A stretch of 40,061 nucleotides of DNA from Neurospora tetrasperma FGSC 2508 (GCF_000213175.1 NW_009799100.1:1252618-1292678), one strand, 5' to 3'; counted from the stretch's first letter, positions 22,605-34,250 are shown. Numbers and translations are program-made. Notes: generated from the letters alone by a model not told the origin.

Positions 22605-24067
22605 TCATTGCATGTTCCTCTGCTCCGGCACAATACTCCTCAACTTCCCTTCCTCAATCGCCATCTGTACGTTACTAATCGCCCACTCCTCCATCTTGGT
22701 CTCCGTTTCGACCGTCCATGTCCCCATGTGCGGCACCAGCATGACGTTTGGATTCGCCAGTAAGCCAGGGTGAATTTCCGGTTCGTTCTCATACACGTCC
22801 AAGCCAACCGATTGCACCTGTCCAGACTCAAGCGCTTTCACCAGCGCCGCCTCGTCCATCACCGCTCCGCGAGCAGTGTTGATGATGACTATCCCCGGCT
22901 TCATCATGGCGAATTCCTTGATGGAAATGATATGTCTTGTTTCGGCCTGTTTTGTTCATCGTGTTGTCCGTTAGCCTCTTTTCTTTCTTTCTTTCTTTCC
23001 TTTTCTTTCTTTCCTTTTCTTTCTTTTCTTTCCTTTCTTTTCGTATCCCACTCATCTCAGTCCTCCTTCCTAATCACCAGCAGCGGTTAGGGAAAAAGAA
23101 AAAAAGGGGGCAAAACAAAGAACTCACATTAAGCGGCAAATTCAAACTCAAAACATCACTCGTCCCCAAAAGTTCCTCCATGGTCTCAACCCACTCAACC
23201 TCCACCCTCGGAGAACCTTGCTCCCTCAACTCCCTCTCCCCCTCCCAATCCCTCCTCCGATTCAGGTATTGTACCTTCATCCCAAACGCCCCCGCCACCT
23301 TGCGCGCCAAACACTTGCCAATCCCTCCCATGCCCAAGATCCCCAGTGTCTTACCCCTAGGATCCCTTCCCAGCGGTGGCATCTTGATCGTTTTCTTTGT
23401 TGTTGTCTTTTTTCTTTCGTCAACTTCTTCTTCTTCTTCGGCTTCGGTGCCCCCTCGCCATTCATTCCGGCGAAGAGCCGTCATGCCCGCATTGAAATTC
23501 CGCATGGCCCCCAACAAAAGAAATAAAGCACAATCGGCCGTGGCCTCGTCTACAGCGCTGGGGGTGTTGGACACCCGGATCCCGCGCGCGGTGCAGGCGG
23601 GGATGGAAATGGCGTCGTAGCCGGCGCCGACGTGGCAGATGTATTTGATGGAGTCGGGGAGGGCGGAGATGAGTTCGTGGTCCAGGGGCCCAGTGAGGGT
23701 GGTGGAGTCAAAGGTCCGGTAGGCGAGGAGGCAGGAGGAGAAGGCGCCCGAGGCGCATTCGGAGAGGAAGGAGGTGCGGTCTGTGGAGGTGGGTTGGATG
23801 ATGTCGGCGATTGAGGTGATGCGGGACCAGGCGGCGTGGGCACTGTGCCGCGTTGGTTAGTTTGGTTGATGTCGAAGAGCAGGAAAGTTGGGGATTGGGA
23901 TGAGGGGAGAGAGGCGTAAGGGGATTCCGAGAAGAGAGGATGAAGTGAAGTGAAGTGAAGTCCGGTGCTGTGCTATTCAAGATGGAAAAAGAGTTGTTAA
24001 CTTGAACTTACTGCTCAATAGTGCCCAGCAATAAGATTTTGGGCTTTTGATGCTCTTCGGAACCCAT
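22605..24067 (-). CDS. D-isomer-specific 2-hydroxyacid dehydrogenase (glyoxylate/hydroxypyruvate reductase-like)
   Basis: The protein is a predicted NAD(P)H-dependent reductase of 2-keto acids such as glyoxylate or hydroxypyruvate. Exons are 24067-24012, 23842-23128 and 22946-22605, giving 370 residues. Introns are 169 and 181 bp, with branch ACTAAC before the first acceptor. The start is ATG in MGSEEHQ. Family landmarks are ICHVGAGYD near residue 95, SNTPSAVDEATAD near 110, the dinucleotide-binding GMGGIG at 189-194, NTARG with the catalytic Arg near 283, the catalytic Glu in VYENEP, and the catalytic His in VPHMGTW. Residues about 149-174 form an unusual insertion of consecutive Glu then Lys/Thr between catalytic and nucleotide-binding parts. 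Intron 2 carries a long CTTTC-type tract (about 22978-23042) and intron 1 a GAAGT repeat (about 23941-23960). Substrate specificity is not readable. Confidence 0.9.
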
Positions 24068-25686
24068 GTTGAAGGTCTTTGTTTCACACAATTCTTTTGA
24101 TTTCTGGTCTGGTTCTTTCTTGTCTGATGTCGTCTTGTTTTGCTCGGTCGTCAAAATACCCGCTCAAGAGAGTTTACTTGTCGTCAAGTAAGAGTCCCAA
24201 CTGAGTATCCCCGGATTTCGTTATCCGGAAATATTGGCTCTTGCTAGCTGTGCCGTGACACAACGAAACCCGGCAATGAACTACTTTGAGGACCGTTCGT
24301 CGTCGTACAACGAAGGCTTCAAACCGGAGGTATATGAAGGCGTCAGGGTGTGTAGGACCAAAAGTAGGTGGGTGACGTAGATACCGCTTGTGACGTTTTG
24401 TTCATTTGAAGATGGTGGGTGTTACGGAAGACGAAACGAAGGCTTCCGAGTAGGAGACTCAATCGCTCGTGGTGACTCAACCTGGTCTTGAAGTTCGATA
24501 ACCGTCTCTTGATACGAGAAGAACATGAACGTTTTTTAAAGCAGGTTGATGAAACCCATGCACTGAATCAACACTCGCTTTATATAACATAACTAACAGC
24601 CTAGGTTCCCCGGACCAGTTTACCACTTCGAGTCAGACAAAAAGAAGTAATAATGATCGCGGGGTTATCTTCGACCGGTGAAGTGTACTATGAAACTACG
24701 TGACTGCTACCAAGAGAGGCATAGTGGGGTTGTAGGCGACATCATAACCCAATGGCTGGGCTAATAGCAAGTTCCCGTAGACACAGGTTGGAAAGAAGTT
24801 GTGTGCAGAACACATTTTTAGTAGGGAGGCACGCTGCCTGGTCCCGTTGCAGGCAACTAGTAGATAGGTATATAAAAGGCGGCAATGCAGTTTCCGTGCA
24901 ATGGAACGGAACGGACGCCGAATGGTTGAACCAAACCAACTACGATATGCAAGATCACGATACGTTGGATTGGGAAGCGTCCGTTCGCGGGCGGGCGAAA
25001 AGAAGACGAAACGTGATGCTACTTGGATGATTGGAGAGCCAGACTTACTCGTGTGGCTTTTGCGGCCGTTCCGTCGTACCAATACTTCCCTGAGAGTGAC
25101 AAATACAACACAAGAGACACACGAAAATCAGACATGAATCGCGTAACAGGAAGGGAAAGTGTGAGCCATAACCACATATTATTAACTTCGGTGGCTTCTT
25201 TGGTGTACCACAAAAGACATGCCCAAAAAGACTTTGTCTTTCTCTATTCCGTAGTCTAATCGTTCCCAGGCCTCGGTTGACGGGCCTTTGGGTAAAGCCT
25301 TCTTCTCTTTATCATCTTCTTGCACTTTATCAGGTGCAGCAACCAGCTACTTACGTTTCGAAAACACACCCGTCTCAAATGCCTCGAGGGTGTGTCATGG
25401 GATATCATGTGCCAAAGCCAACGCCGTACTTTTGTTGAAAATTTGTACCCGAACCATCCCTAATATTCCGTTTTGAAAACCCCTAGTGAAAGACCCCCAT
25501 ATTGAACCCGGTTTTGTCATGCAAATCATGCCTGTTGAAAACGATGCTTTGTGGAAATCCCAAACATGCCGCTGAGAGATGTTTTGTCCATAACCCAAAG
25601 TGTTGAAGGAGATCCTCAGTAAATTACCTCCCCTGTCCTAGCCAAATACGGCAGGAGAGGGTGGATATATGGTATTGAAAGGGAAA
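24068..25686. other. Intergenic region upstream of the dehydrogenase
   Basis: This 1.6-kb stretch lies between two minus-strand genes. It should contain the dehydrogenase promoter and the 3' UTR of SAH hydrolase (immediately below 25687). Open frames are short, start at non-ATG codons and overlap on both strands. I see no gene or RNA. Confidence 0.5.
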
Positions 25687-27094
25687 TTAGTAGCGGTAGC
25701 TGTGACTTGGTTAGCATAGCATTCATCGGACACCAGAAAGGACAGGAAATAACATACTGGTCGCTCTTGTAGGGACCCTCAGAGGCGAGACCGAGGTACT
25801 CAGCCTGGACGTCAGAGAGCTGGGTAAGCTCGACGTTGCAGTGGTCGAGGTGGAGACGAGCAACCTCCTCGTCGAGGATCTTGGGAAGGACGTAGACCTT
25901 CTTCTCGAGCTTGCCGGACTTGCCGAACTCGACGTACTTGTTGGAGAAAGCCTCGTCGTTGGCCTTGTAAAGCATGATCTGAGCAAGGACCTGGTTGGTG
26001 AAGGAGCAGGACATGACGAAAGAGGAGTGGCCAGTGGCGCAGCCAAGGTTGACAAGACGACCCTCAGCAAGGAGGATGATGTGGCGGCCGTTCTTCATGA
26101 GGAAGCGGTCAACCTGGGGCTTGATGTTCTGGACGGAAGCAGCGTTGGCCTTGAGCCACGCGACGTCGATCTCGACATCGAAGTGACCAATGTTGCAGAC
26201 AATGGCGTCGTTGGGCATGACCTCGAAGTGCTTGCCGACGAGAATGTCACGGCAGCCGGTGGTGGTGACGAAGATCTGACCAAGAGGAGCAGCCTTCTCC
26301 ATGGTGGTGACCTGGTAGCCGGCCATGGCAGCCTGGAGGGCGTTGATGGGGTCGACCTCAGTGACAATGACGCGGGCACCCATGCCGGAGAGGGCCATGG
26401 CGCAGCCCTTGCCGACATCACCGAAACCGGCGACGACAGCGATCTTGCCAGCAATCATGACATCGGTGGCGCGCTTGATACCGTCGACGAGGGACTCACG
26501 GCAGCCGTAGAGGTTGTCGAACTTGGACTTGGTGACGGAGTCGTTGACGTTGATGGCGGGGACAAGGAGCTTGCCCTCCTTGAGCATGCGGTAAAGGTGG
26601 TGGACACCGGTGGTGGTCTCCTCAGAGACACCGAAGCAGTCCTCGAGCATCTCGGGGTACTTGGTGTGGACGAGGTGGGTAAGGTCACCACCGTCGTCGA
26701 GGATGAGGTTGAGCTTCTTGTTGTCCTTGAAGGCAATGAGCTGCTGCTCCAAGCACCACTGGTACTCCTCCTCGGTCTCACCCTTCCAGGCGAAGACGGG
26801 GACACCGGCAGCGGCGATGGCAGCGGCGGCGTGGTCCTGGGTGGAGAAGATGTTGCAGGAAGACCAGGTGACCTCGGCACCGAGAGCAGTGAGGGTCTCG
26901 ATGAGGACGGCAGTCTGGATGGTCATGTGAAGGCAGCCAGCAATGCGGGCGCCCTTGAGGGGCTGGTCAGCGGCATACTTCTTGCGAGTAGCCATAAGAC
27001 CGGGCATCTCGTTCTCAGCGAGCTCGATCTCCTTGCGGCCGAAGGCGGCGAGGGAAAGGTCGGCGACCTTGAACTTGTGGGCGGGAGCAGACAT
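25687..27094 (-). CDS. SAH1: S-adenosyl-L-homocysteine hydrolase (adenosylhomocysteinase)
   Basis: This cytosolic NAD-dependent enzyme splits S-adenosylhomocysteine into adenosine and homocysteine, relieving product inhibition of all SAM-dependent methyltransferases. Exons are 27094-25758 and 25699-25687, giving 449 residues, the normal fungal length. The last exon is only 13 nt and supplies the invariant C-terminus HYRY after KSD. Substrate-binding and catalytic landmarks are [11 protein letters not shown] (His near 56), [14 protein letters not shown] (near 80-92), LDDGGD (near 132), [10 protein letters not shown] (near 159) and [11 protein letters not shown] with Lys 189 and Asp 193. The NAD-binding loop GFGDVGKG is at 223-230. 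Codon use is strongly biased to C-ending codons, as in highly expressed genes. The open frame extends upstream of the ATG only because the 5' UTR intron happens to be open. Confidence 0.97.
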
Positions 27095-27115
27095 GTTGGG
27101 TGGATATGGGGGTAT

Positions 27116-27184
27116 CTGTGGATGGAGGGTACAGGTTAGAATTGGTGATGTTTTGGAGGGAGGAGAGAGAGCAGGAGCACTCAC
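27116..27184 (-). other. Probable 5' UTR intron of SAH hydrolase
   Basis: On the minus strand, donor GTGAGTG at 27184, a CTAAC branch sequence near 27138 and acceptor CCACAG ending at 27116 lie 21 bases upstream of the ATG. They define a 69-bp intron in the leader. Leader introns are common in highly expressed fungal genes. Transcript evidence is not available here. Confidence 0.65.
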
Positions 27185-28509
27185 GATGAGGGGGATGGAT
27201 GGACAAAAAGTGAGAATACTCTTCCTGGCAAGGGGACAGCAATGGATTTATTTAAAAGGAAGGGACTGAGGGGATGGGGTGAAAAGTGGATATCGGATGG
27301 CACACGGCAAAAAAGAGGACACGGCCCTGGGGGAGCAGGGGAAACGAAGGGGAAATCAAAGGGCCCGGAATCCAATGACACAGCTCACAAGCAGAATGTG
27401 CAGAGCCTGACTGCCTGACTGACTGAGAGTAGCAGCCGGCGGCGGAGAGGAACAGCAGAGACGGGCACGGGCAAGCAAAAGCCAAAACTGCTTCGTGCAG
27501 GAAGTGGAGAAGGGTCGACGGGGTTTACACTAGGAAAAAAAAAATGAGAACCCCGCGGGCAAATCTGTCGAACCAGCAGCTCTGTCGGTGTGCATCAGAC
27601 AGGAAGCTAGTCCCAATTCAGCTTTATTCCCCACCACAATGCGAGTGCTTTGCCCCTCCTTTGCCTGCCAGCCGTTCTCGTCGACGCGGCAAATGGCAAT
27701 GTGCTTTCTGCCACCAATTCGACACCACGTTGTTCTCTTTCAGCTTGCCTTTTTAGCGCTGATGCCGTCGGCCTAAATAGTGGGGTTTTGCGGGCGGATG
27801 GGCAAGGACGGACATTCATTCACTTTGCGTTTCGGCCGAACTGGATGTTTCCAAGACATCGGGTGAGGTTGGGGAGTTCAACAATTGTTATCGGTTATCA
27901 TCGTATCTGGACCCGAATGAGACCTCAACGAAGGCGGAGCGCCTGGTCAGCGTCTGCTGCAGTAAACGGGGGGAAGCGCGGACATGGCGTTGAGATGTCC
28001 ACCCAGACACATTCCCGAATTGATGAGGAGACCCATTTTATAACAATTCAGTTTCGGACTTTCTCCAAACCCCTCCCATCCCGGGCCGTGGCATCTCTCT
28101 ATGATTATAGGCAATTCATTACATATACGGAAAGCTGAAAAAAAGGCTGGCCCCTTAAACATAGTAGAAGATAACGGCTTATCGCTTGATTGACGGGGAT
28201 CTCATGTCTGATAATTCATCCAACGCGTCCCTCGTCGCCTTTTTGGACGCATCCCGTTTGTTTTCTCTAGTGCCTCAATGCCTCCCCCCACGTCAGATCA
28301 GCAAGGCCACCACAAGATACTGGATGTGATTGTACCTCTCCCTCCCGTCCCGCTTTACGTAGGATGCATGGCCGACCCTGCCCTAGACCTTGCAAGGTAA
28401 ATAACACGCCGACAACCCGGAACGCCAAAACCAAATGCGGCTGAGATATCGTGGCCACCGTCCTCTATCGTCCCATCAAAAAACACCACCACAACCCCTG
28501 GTATCCCCT
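27185..28509. other. Intergenic region upstream of SAH hydrolase
   Basis: This region holds the SAH hydrolase promoter and leader (pyrimidine-rich on the minus strand to about 27480) and, near 28500, the 3' UTR of eIF3h. A plus-strand 162-codon frame (27650-28138) begins at TTG and reads as non-protein-like. No gene is recognised. Confidence 0.5.
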
Positions 28510-29813
28510 TTACTCCGGGAGAAGGTTGCCGCGAACGGCGAACATCTTGGCCGTGATGTTGGCCGTAAAGGCATCCACTTGCCTTGCGTACTGGTCGACC
28601 TGGCGGGCGTTGAGCATACCCTCGAGTCTGCTGGGCTCCTGGGGGAGCTTGAACAGCCTCTGCCACTCATCCTCGGGAAGGGGCGACTGCTTAGCCGCCA
28701 AACGCGCGGCGTTCTCAGCCTTGCGCTTCGCCTGCCATTGGGTAATCTTGAACTGCTCACGAGTGAGCTGTCTCTGGTAGTACTGGTGGTTGTTGAGGTC
28801 GGTGTAGTGCGACTCGATGCTGTCGAGGAGCAGGTCGCAGGTCTTCTCGAGGAAGGGGTCGATGGAGAGGTCGAGAGACTCGAAGCCAGGGTGGGCGGGG
28901 ATCTGGACGGGATCGCGGCGGATGTCGTCGAGAGAGGCGGGCATAGGGATCTCGGCGCTCTTGGGGGGAGCGGGTATTTGGTGGAGGAAGGAGGTAAGGA
29001 GGTGAGAGTTGTGGACGTTGACAGGGAGCTCGACGAAGATGTCCTTGTAGGTGAGCTTGGAGTTGCGAAGACTGTATCAGGTAAGGTCAGTGGTGTGTGC
29101 TATGCGACATGCGATATGCGACCTGCGCCCCAAACTATGGGCGACGGCAGGATCTCGGCGGTGTGCTGACCTCTCGGTGGTGAACTTGGCCTCCTTGTAG
29201 GCAGTCATGAACTCGGGGGAGAGCTTGAAGGCGCGAAGGCTGAGGGCGCCCTGGGAGCTCCTGCTGACATCGTGAACGAGGGCGACGGTCTTCTCGTTCT
29301 CCTTCTGGTAGTGGTACTGATTCTCAATGAAGCTCATGTTGATGAAGTTGCCCATGGTGGCGCTGGTGTACCAGCCGACGTTGTTAGCGTCGACGTTGAC
29401 CTCTTTGAGGTGCCTGATCATCTCGTTCTGGTAGACAATGTTGGCCTTGGCGCGGGGAGCGGCGGCGGCGAGGGATGAGGCATCGCTGTGGCTGTCGCTG
29501 CTGGAGACGTCGACGGAGGGGAACTGGAACGAGTTGGTGACCTCGATAGCACCGTTGTTGTCCATACCAACAATGGAGCCGGTGGCAACGGTAGGGAAGC
29601 TGGTCGAGCAGTGCTTCACGATCTTCATGACCACCTGTGGTGCCGACGCTGGTTAACAAAGGGGGCCTTATGGCGGGCGACTTGGGGCCGGGCAGGCATG
29701 GCGGGGCTCCGGCGGCAGGAGAAGACGACGACGTAGAACAAGAGCTATCTCCAACTTACAAGGGCCTCGACCTGGACCGACTTGATCGGCGCATCCTTCT
29801 GAACTTCGGCCAT
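28510..29813 (-). CDS. EIF3H: Eukaryotic translation initiation factor 3 subunit h (eIF3h)
   Basis: eIF3h is a non-catalytic MPN-domain subunit of the eIF3 complex, which scaffolds the 43S preinitiation complex. Exons are 29813-29760, 29634-29171 and 29071-28510, giving 359 residues; both junctions keep frame. The start [18 protein letters not shown] leads into the MPN fold ([29 protein letters not shown]). At residues about 104-124 the sequence [17 protein letters not shown] replaces the JAMM metal-binding HxHPxxxx segment, so the domain lacks metalloprotease residues, as expected for eIF3h. The C-terminal part ([18 protein letters not shown] and following) matches the helical region that packs in the PCI/MPN core. 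The intron-2 donor is GTCAGC, a weak variant, but the restored [13 protein letters not shown] is family-consistent. Confidence 0.93.
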
Positions 29814-30953
29814 AATTGCGGATTGACGGGACTCGATTCTCACGTGAAGACGCGACGGTGTGGTTGGGTATGCCGTTGCGGTGGTCAGGCTGCTGCTGGG
29901 GGAGTCGAGTTCGTCAGTCGTGGAGGACTTCAACTTTTCGCAACTGAATTCTCTCGCTTGCGTTTGTGGGCACTGCTGGCGACCAACCGGCCGCACTGGG
30001 GTGTCCTGCCGGAAACAGACTGCCAGCAAAGACCGTGTGCCGGCGGCTGGCAGGTGGCGGGCGGGCGGTCAAGAAACAAAGAAAATGGGCAATAGCCTGT
30101 GCTTTGCAAGTGTCTGGCCGTGACTATGATTTTAGCTCAGAGACGTACCGCAGAAGTACCTTCCACTTTCCAGCTGCGAGGAACAGTGCTCACTCGATCA
30201 CGGTCGCACTGCTGACTGTGTGGTCTCCCACAGCCCAACCCCACTGACGAAGTTTGGTCCCACTTGATCTCGTCGACTTCCATCTCGCTGCAACGATGGA
30301 GTCTGGGGAGAGCATCCACTCTTGACTGAGGAATTTCCTCACAATGCGGAGATCGTCGAACGGCAGCAACTCAAATATTGAAATTGGCAGCTTCCCACCA
30401 ATTGATGAGGGTCAAGTTCGTGAGAGCACTCGAGCTACCTTGACAACCCCTCACTCAAAGCTCCGCGAGAGATCACCACTTCCACAATGGGACTCGGACT
30501 TTTGGTGGCGGTTGCCAACTCGCCGTGATTTGACATCCGCAACAAGCAGCATCCCACGCTTCCCCGGGCCCCCCACGCCGAACCTAGTTTCGCTCCTCGT
30601 CTTCAAGGTTCACGCCATCTTTAAATATGCGACTCCGACGTCTTCACTGGACTCCTCATCATACCCCTCTTTCCTCTTAACTTTCACACCCTGCGAATAT
30701 TCCCATCACGACTTCAAGTTCACTTCAGCTCTCAACTTGAAAGATAAAGCACGAGTCTATTCTACTGAGTATCGATGCCTCTAAGGATATCCCTGTGGTC
30801 ATTACAATCATTATAACTCCCTTCGATGCATGGTGACCATATCGCCTTGTCACCGTCAATTTCCACCAAAACGCCAACCTCGACGCCCAAGCCGTTCCAA
30901 GTCCAAACCGTCATGCCCAGCGTCCAGCACCGGAGACAAGTAGCTCCTAAACC
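29814..30953. other. Intergenic region upstream of eIF3h
   Basis: This region lies between two minus-strand genes. An ATG-started plus-strand frame of 146 codons (30344-30784) is present but has no recognisable domain. A TTTAAATA element and pyrimidine-rich sequence near 30620-30700 look promoter-like for the plus strand. A further plus frame (30826-31182) overlaps the UPF0643 gene antisense and is not supported. Confidence 0.4.
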
Positions 30954-31693
30954 TCAATTCCACTCGGTGAGATCCCAGCTCTCAACATTGTCTCGGATGG
31001 TCAACCGATGGCGATCAATATGCCAGAAGGAATACAGCGACCTGGTTGCCCCGGCCGCTTTTCGGTGCGCAGGGCCAGTGCCCCCCTTCTTCGCATCTTC
31101 TGGGGATCTCCAGATGCAGGTTGCAAGGTTGCGACGCTCCTCATTTGGCGTGCCGAACCAGTACCTGAACCGTCAATGTTAGTATGCTGGTTCCGACGGA
31201 GGAATATGGCTGTTACTCACTTCAAGAACCCTCCACTTGCGGTGGCTTCAGCATGGGCAGCCTTGTCCAGCTCACCCAGGTCCGCATAGTTCTCGACCGT
31301 CGACTCGAATACTTGTGACCGGAAAGCAACAACAAAGAAGGAAGTCTCCTTCCATGTGTAGTTACGTTTTCGTGCGAGTGCGCGAACGTGTTCGATGATC
31401 TGGTCCCAGTTGAAGGTGTCGCGGTATGGCGCAGTTGCGTAGTCCTCACGGAGGCATGTCAACTGACTTAGGGCAAGTGCCAAAATCTGGTTCTCAGGGT
31501 CAAGGGTTGTGAGGTCGAGAAGGTGTTGTTGCTCGGTATAGGGTGATACTACAATGTATCGCTCCTTGTCCGGTAGCTCCGTGGGTGTGGTCTGAATGTT
31601 ATTCTCAGAGACGATACTGGAAGTCTTTTCAGGATGGACCGGAGTACTATGGGTGGCCATAGCTACGCTGACGGGACCTTGGGATATGGCCAT
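30954..31693 (-). CDS. UPF0643 family protein, function unknown
   Basis: Exons are 31693-31221 and 31164-30954, giving 227 residues with a 56-bp intron. The start chosen is the ATG of MAISQGP, with a good context (ACAACATGG); an internal ATG at MATHSTP is possible. The N-terminal 55 residues are variable. The conserved part begins ERYIVVSPYTEQQHLLDL and continues with LTCLREDYATAPYRDTFNW, WKETSFFVVAFRSQ and ADLGELDKAAHAEA. It then crosses the intron into GGFLKYWFGTPN and RNLATCIWRSPEDAKKG, ending near HRKAAGATRSLYSFW. These match the widespread ascomycete UPF0643 family as I recall it. The pattern resembles small stress-responsive (antibiotic-monooxygenase-like) folds, but no activity can be assigned. 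Confidence 0.85.
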
Positions 31694-32923
31694 GTTGTCG
31701 AGAAAAGGAGATGGTAGGCTAAGGCAGCAGAAGGGGGACGAGATAATGCGACGGCGATCGCGTGAGGACAAGGACTTTGGGTTGCGGAGGAGAAGGGTTG
31801 ACTGGAGTTTACCACATTGGACTCAACGTGGCCTATTTACTGCTTGGTCGTTCGACTCGGCTAAGGTGCGCAATGACTTCGAGATATAACGGCCGAGGTC
31901 TTGGAAGGATGGGCCCTCAGGGTGAAGTAGTCTTTGAGATTGCAAAAGAATGGACTAATTGGGATGAACAGGGACGAACGGGTACGAATTGTGGTGACAT
32001 ACCGCTCTCAAATCGCGAGTTCATATGGATGACATACTCGAAGGATGCGGGAAACCGCGCCTGCCAGTTATTGCGACAATGTGCATGCACAATTGCTGAT
32101 CGCGCAATCGGTCACAAGGGTGGTGCCATATCAAAGACCCCAAGCCGACCCAGGCGGATCCTTGGTCATCAAAGCCAAGAAAACTCGGAGTGAAACAAAT
32201 TGCACATCACTTTCGGGTACTGCTGTTTGGAGGGTCTGGAAGGGACGATGGAATTGTACGGGAAGGGTAGGTGTCTTTTCTCATTTTCCAGTTTGACACT
32301 TCACGACTGACTTGGTCCGAATTGGGTTTTTTTTTTTTTTTTTTTGTGATGATGGGAATCGTAATTGCGGATCTGACAGCAGCGCATTCGTCAACAAGGG
32401 TCAGGTACACAAATCCAAAACGTGGCGGTCCCGCTGTGATTTTCGGCTTGTTCTTCATCTGAGCTCTCAATGAAAGCCTTTGTAGTGCCGATTCGAGTCC
32501 AAACTCAAGCCAAAGGCCGCCAGTCAATATGACAGGACCTTCCATGTCACTCATCGCAATGCGCAAGTGGTCGATAGAATCTGGATCCCTCTAAAACACA
32601 ATCAGTCGACAAGGGCGATTTTCGAGTCATGAAAACCTCCGACAGCGGCTTGAAACCTTAATTCTGCCCATCAGATATCAATAAAGCCTTGTTCATCTCT
32701 GCAGCGCTGCGCTGCGCGGCTAACGGCCATTTCGGAACTGGGACCGGCTAGGTATAGACATCAGATGAGACGAGACTGAGCCGGGATGATCGATACTGGA
32801 GAAGTCGAGCCTTGTGGGGCAAATCTTCCAGCGTTAACCCCCCTCTTGCTCAAGGTATTTGGAACCATACAAGGCGCAATCACACGTGGATAACGATCTC
32901 GGACACTGCATCTGGAGCATCTA
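31694..32923. other. Intergenic region upstream of the UPF0643 gene
   Basis: This 1.2-kb stretch lies between two minus-strand genes. It contains a 19-nt T run (32327-32345) and otherwise short frames. It should include the UPF0643 promoter and the 3' UTR of the carrier gene. Nothing else is recognised. Confidence 0.5.
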
Positions 32924-34169
32924 TCATTCCTTTTTCAACCACACCTTGGCGACCTCATATGACCCGAGATAAAGCCCGCTGCCGAAGGCCGCCCACGCCG
33001 TGCGCAGCGCGCCGCCCCGAAACAACCCTCGGATCCCTCGCTCCCGCACAATCTCCTTTGCGACCTGGAACCCGCTCGTACTCTTGCTGCTCTTGTGCTG
33101 GCGACCTTTCTCGAGCACTTCCCCAGACGACTCCGGCTGTTGTTTCCCGCCCGCCGCAAGCATCATCCGCGTCTTGACGACATCCGTAGGCGTCGTCACA
33201 AACGCTGCCAGCGACCCTGACACGGCGGCCGAGAGTCCGGTGACGAATCCCGTTTCGACCAGACTTCTTTCTTGTTCAGACCCCTTCCCTCGGTTCCGAT
33301 CCCGAACCTCCCATATCCTTCTTCGAACCCTTTCAAACAAGGGAAACTGCAACGCCGTAAACGGCAGATTTCTCGCTACCAGCGCTGTGTAGCCCGAGAA
33401 CAGTCGTCTCCATACGCCGTCTGGGCTGTGGCGGAGCATGTTGAGGGCTTCAAGGGAGGTGGATTTGGGTTTCCCGTCGCTAGTAGTGGACCGTTGAAGG
33501 ACTTGTGCGTTTTGCTTGATTACTTCGGCGGGCGTGAGGACGAGGCAGGAGGCTAATTCGGCTCCCGCAGAGGCGAGGGAGTGGGTGAAGGGTGTCGGGA
33601 TGGATGTGGGGAGGGTCTTGGAGAGAAAGGATTTGGAGGATTCGTAGGTATAGAAGAAGACGCCGGCTGTGTAGAGGAGCAGGAGGAGAAGGAGGAGGTA
33701 AGTAAGTAAGTAAGTAAGTAAGGGGGATCTTAAGTCCACAGGTTCTTTGAAGGTAGGTTGATCGGGATGACCCCGACCGCCACAGCATTCGAAGCGATGT
33801 GAGGAGTATCCTGTCTGAATGAGAATGAAAGGTAAGAGAAAACTCACCAGCAGGTAAAGTAGCAAAGATCACACTGCCGATTCCCTGGTATAACCCTCTG
33901 AACAAAGCTGCCTTGGGAGGCTGGATTCCCAGTGTCCCCTTAATCGCAGAGTGTTGTTTCTGAGAAGCGTAGACATCTTGGTAATCTTGACTTTGGATAC
34001 GGGTCTTGATTGTGTCGAGGGGGTAGACGAGGAGGTCGACGGTGAAGGCTGCTATCGAGCCGGCCTGGTTGGTTGTATGAAGTGAGTGAGACTGTGTGTA
34101 AACTGGAGATGGGTGAAAGAGAGGGTAGACACTTACGATTAACACTTGATGCGCGGCACTGTCGCCCAT
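32924..34169 (-). CDS. Mitochondrial carrier family protein, S-adenosylmethionine carrier (Pet8/SLC25A26) type
   Basis: This is a predicted six-helix inner-membrane carrier, probably importing SAM into mitochondria in exchange for SAH. Exons are 34169-34137, 34064-33848 and 33666-32924, giving 330 residues; all junctions keep frame. The three carrier signatures are YPLDTIKTRIQSQ (residues about 25-37), LTPAEVIKQNAQV (about 127-139) and TTPTDVVKTRMML near residue 240. SAM-carrier-like features are GLYQGIGSV before ATLPAAGVFFYTYE in helix 2 and VIKQNAQV in repeat 2. Repeat 3 has a polar loop rich in Gln/Lys/Ser before the final GLFRGGALRTAW. Intron 2 (181 bp) contains a (TAAG)n tract near 33699-33722. 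The start is ATG in MGDSAAHQ; upstream in-frame sequence runs into a minisatellite and is not credible coding. Family membership is certain; the substrate is inferred. Confidence 0.88.
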
Positions 34170-34205
34170 ATCTGCTTGAATGGTCCACTCAGCCTTCCTA
34201 AATAT

Positions 34206-34250
34206 GAGGTGAGGTGAGGTGAGGTGAGGTGAGGTGAGGTGAGGTGAGGT
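34206..34250. repeat. Minisatellite (GAGGT)9 just upstream of the carrier start
   Basis: Nine perfect copies of GAGGT (ACCTC on the coding strand) begin 37 bp upstream of the carrier ATG, in its promoter or 5' UTR. The run creates a misleading upstream extension of the carrier frame that encodes repeated LTSPH units. Confidence 0.9.

Noticed and set aside
24696-25082. 128-codon minus frame between the dehydrogenase and SAH hydrolase
   Set aside because: It starts at a non-ATG codon, overlaps plus-strand frames, and has no recognisable features.
25841-27139. 432-codon plus-strand frame opposite SAH hydrolase
   Set aside because: It is an antisense shadow of a strongly codon-biased gene. The minus-strand product is unmistakable.
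27095-27184. N-terminal extension of SAH hydrolase by 30 residues
   Set aside because: It begins at a non-ATG codon and runs through a leader intron. The ATG at 27094 gives the normal family length.
27650-28138. 162-codon plus frame upstream of SAH hydrolase
   Set aside because: It starts at TTG, its composition is not protein-like, and it lies in the promoter region.
25687-34169. A methyl-cycle gene cluster (SAH hydrolase plus SAM-type carrier)
   Set aside because: The two genes are over 5 kb apart with eIF3h and UPF0643 between them. Proximity is more likely coincidence.
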